From Enterobacter ludwigii (GTDB lineage Bacteria; Pseudomonadota; Gammaproteobacteria; Enterobacterales; Enterobacteriaceae): a stretch of 64,000 nt of DNA. Shown one piece after another: positions 62,674-64,000 of this stretch (its first letter is position 1; each line of letters opens with the position of its first letter). The notes beneath the pieces were generated by a model. The model made no database searches. It was not told the origin of the DNA and saw only the letters and a list, made by a program, of their open reading frames with translations. The position numbers and the translations under genes are program-made. The DNA is taken from the NCBI GenBank assembly GCA_900068845.1, contig CEFQ01000004.1, positions 248,159 to 312,158 on the forward strand. Direction: 5' to 3'.

Positions 62674-64000
62674 TCAATCTGCCAGCAAATGCCCGTACAT
62701 CGTCATTAACCGACGAGTGACACCGTTAGTCCAGCCAAAGCCGTCCTGCAACGGATATTCACCACCGCCGCCCGGACGGGCGCGATCGCCGCTGATATCA
62801 TACTTCTCCACCAGCTTGTGATGCAGTGAATAGAAATTGTTTACCGTATTCAGCCAGTTGACGGCAATTTCTGTCGCCAGCGTCTCTTCACCGTAGTGAT
62901 TCAAACCCACGACCGCCATCCACTGCAGCGGAGCCCATGCATTGGGTTTATCCCACTGCTCGCCGCTCTCCACCATTGACGTTAACAGGCCACCCTGCGT
63001 CAGTAACAGATGACGCAGCGCAACGGCCTGCAAGTGCGCCTGCTCTGGTGATGCGAGGCCGAGGAACAGCGGCACCACTGCAGCGGCAGTGAATGCGCCA
63101 AAGCGCTCGCGGCGCCAGTCGTAATCACGGTACACACCGGCGGTGTTGTCCCACAGATAGCGATGAATCGCCTGCTTACGCGCATCGGCTTTTTTCTGCC
63201 ACGCCAGCGCCGTCAGCTCTTCGCCTTTGGCGTGAGATAGCGTCGAAATCATCAGTTCCAGCTTGTAGAGGAACGCGTTGAGATCGATCGGAATAAATTG
63301 CGTGGTGCGGATACTCGCCAGACGCTGCGGATCGCGCAGCCAGCGTGATGAGTAATCCCAGCCCGATGCGGCACCGGCACGCAGATCACGATAAACCTCG
63401 TTTGCCGGACGACCCGATTTCTTCGCGGTCTCAATATCTTCCAGCCACGACTCATCGCGCGGCGTATCGCGATCGTCCCAGTAACGGTTCAGCAGCGAAC
63501 CATCTGGCATGCGCACCACGTGGCGATAAGCCTGATGCGGCATCAGCTCGCCCGCGCCGTCCATCCAGAACTGATACTCTTTCATCAACTGATCGAGGTA
63601 GCGTTTCGCGCCGCGAATGCCATCCTCTTCAAACAGTTCAACCATCAGCGCAAACACCGGTGGCTGCGAACGGCTGAGATAGTAAGTACGGTTGCCGTTC
63701 GGCACGTGACCGTAATTATCAATCAGCCAGGCGAAGTTATCCGCCATGTGGCGCAGCAGATCGTCGCGTCCCGCATCGGCGAGGCCGAGCATGCTGAAGT
63801 AGGAGTCCCAATAATAGGTTTCTCCGAATCGGCCACCAGGCACCACGTAGGGTTTTGGCAATGGCAGCAGCGATGAGTGCGCTAAATGTTGCTGCGGCAT
63901 TTTGGTTAATACCGGCCACAGATCATCAATGTGTTCGGTTAAGGTTTTATCCGGATTGGATACATAAAAACTCTCATTCACCTGCGGTGAATAAAAATGT
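62674..64000 (-). CDS. treF: Cytoplasmic trehalase, 5' end outside the window
   Basis: The visible 435-plus residues match E. coli TreF from the FWLPEVY-like region to the C-terminus: [16 protein letters not shown] signature 1, [33 protein letters not shown] signature 2 and [17 protein letters not shown]. It hydrolyses trehalose to glucose. The GTG near 63981 is not the real start: the frame stays open to the window edge ([13 protein letters not shown]), and about 100 residues of N-terminus must lie beyond it. No signal peptide can be judged, so TreA is not excluded, but the similarity is closer to TreF. Confidence 0.9.
   Translation of the reverse strand, partial: HFYSPQVNESFYVSNPDKTLTEHIDDLWPVLTKMPQQHLAHSSLLPLPKPYVVPGGRFGETYYWDSYFSMLGLADAGRDDLLRHMADNFAWLIDNYGHVPNGNRTYYLSRSQPPVFALMVELFEEDGIRGAKRYLDQLMKEYQFWMDGAGELMPHQAYRHVVRMPDGSLLNRYWDDRDTPRDESWLEDIETAKKSGRPANEVYRDLRAGAASGWDYSSRWLRDPQRLASIRTTQFIPIDLNAFLYKLELMISTLSHAKGEELTALAWQKKADARKQAIHRYLWDNTAGVYRDYDWRRERFGAFTAAAVVPLFLGLASPEQAHLQAVALRHLLLTQGGLLTSMVESGEQWDKPNAWAPLQWMAVVGLNHYGEETLATEIAVNWLNTVNNFYSLHHKLVEKYDISGDRARPGGGGEYPLQDGFGWTNGVTRRLMTMYGHLLAD

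Overview
The window is chromosomal DNA from a gamma-proteobacterium of the order Enterobacterales. It is most likely an Erwiniaceae member such as Pantoea or Erwinia. The basis is the near-complete similarity of PrfC, DeoC/A/B/D, YjjU/YjjV and OsmY to the Escherichia coli proteins as I remember them, the E. coli-like gene order (prfC, osmY, ytjA, yjjU, yjjV, deoCABD), and an accessory gene set rich in LysR regulators and MFS transporters. Genus assignment is inference. No contig-scale features (origin, rRNA, CRISPR) are present.

Layout. 0-13 kb is conserved core: release factor 3, the osmotic/stationary-phase protein OsmY, a small membrane protein, a patatin phospholipase and TatD nuclease pair, the complete deoxyribonucleoside catabolic operon deoCABD with CRP and DeoR-like sites, a second PBP2-type transpeptidase, and a soluble double-PAS chemoreceptor. 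13.1-21 kb begins at tRNA-Phe and is a decayed integrative conjugative element (ICE) of the PFGI-1/SPI-7/SXT-like type. Remnants of TIGR03759, a lytic transglycosylase, the TraD C-terminus, DUF4400, RAQPRD, TIGR03758 and DUF3577 lie in the order expected for that family, but most are broken by frameshifts or deletions. Two AT-rich cargo units remain intact: an OLD-family ATPase/TOPRIM nuclease, and a translationally coupled pair of unknown membrane proteins. No integrase is visible. The intact cargo is the best candidate here for an undescribed (possibly defence) system.

21-36 kb is accessory metabolism and stress. It has a cupin, a LysR/DHA2 efflux pair, a formaldehyde detoxification locus (FrmR-like repressor, AraC-family regulator, frmA, gfa), and a cluster of redox/electrophile genes (Grx2, ABM-domain monooxygenase, tautomerase, DoxX, three LysR regulators), followed by a type-B carboxylesterase and small secreted or unknown proteins. 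36-47 kb holds a large PNPOx/ferredoxin-reductase/ferredoxin fusion with a GST, the stress genes yciE and yciG (without yciF), a drug-type MFS pump, and a D-malate/tartrate dehydrogenase with its ACS-family transporter next to a LysR gene. 47-53 kb is a seven-gene operon: flavin monooxygenase-like protein, two carboxymuconolactone-decarboxylase/AhpD-like proteins, and a polar amino-acid-type ABC importer. 53-64 kb contains an HxlR regulator with a 35-bp palindrome, a FabF paralogue, a MarR regulator and an ester-cyclase-like protein, mannonate dehydratase, a BvgS/EvgS-like phosphorelay, a PAS-GGDEF cyclase, and trehalase running off the right edge.

Two families of palindromic intergenic repeats punctuate the core and accessory regions, and in two places they combine into a larger composite repeat. 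At least one copy is positioned to serve as an intrinsic terminator. All assignments come from reading the sequence and remembered family features. No database search was run.
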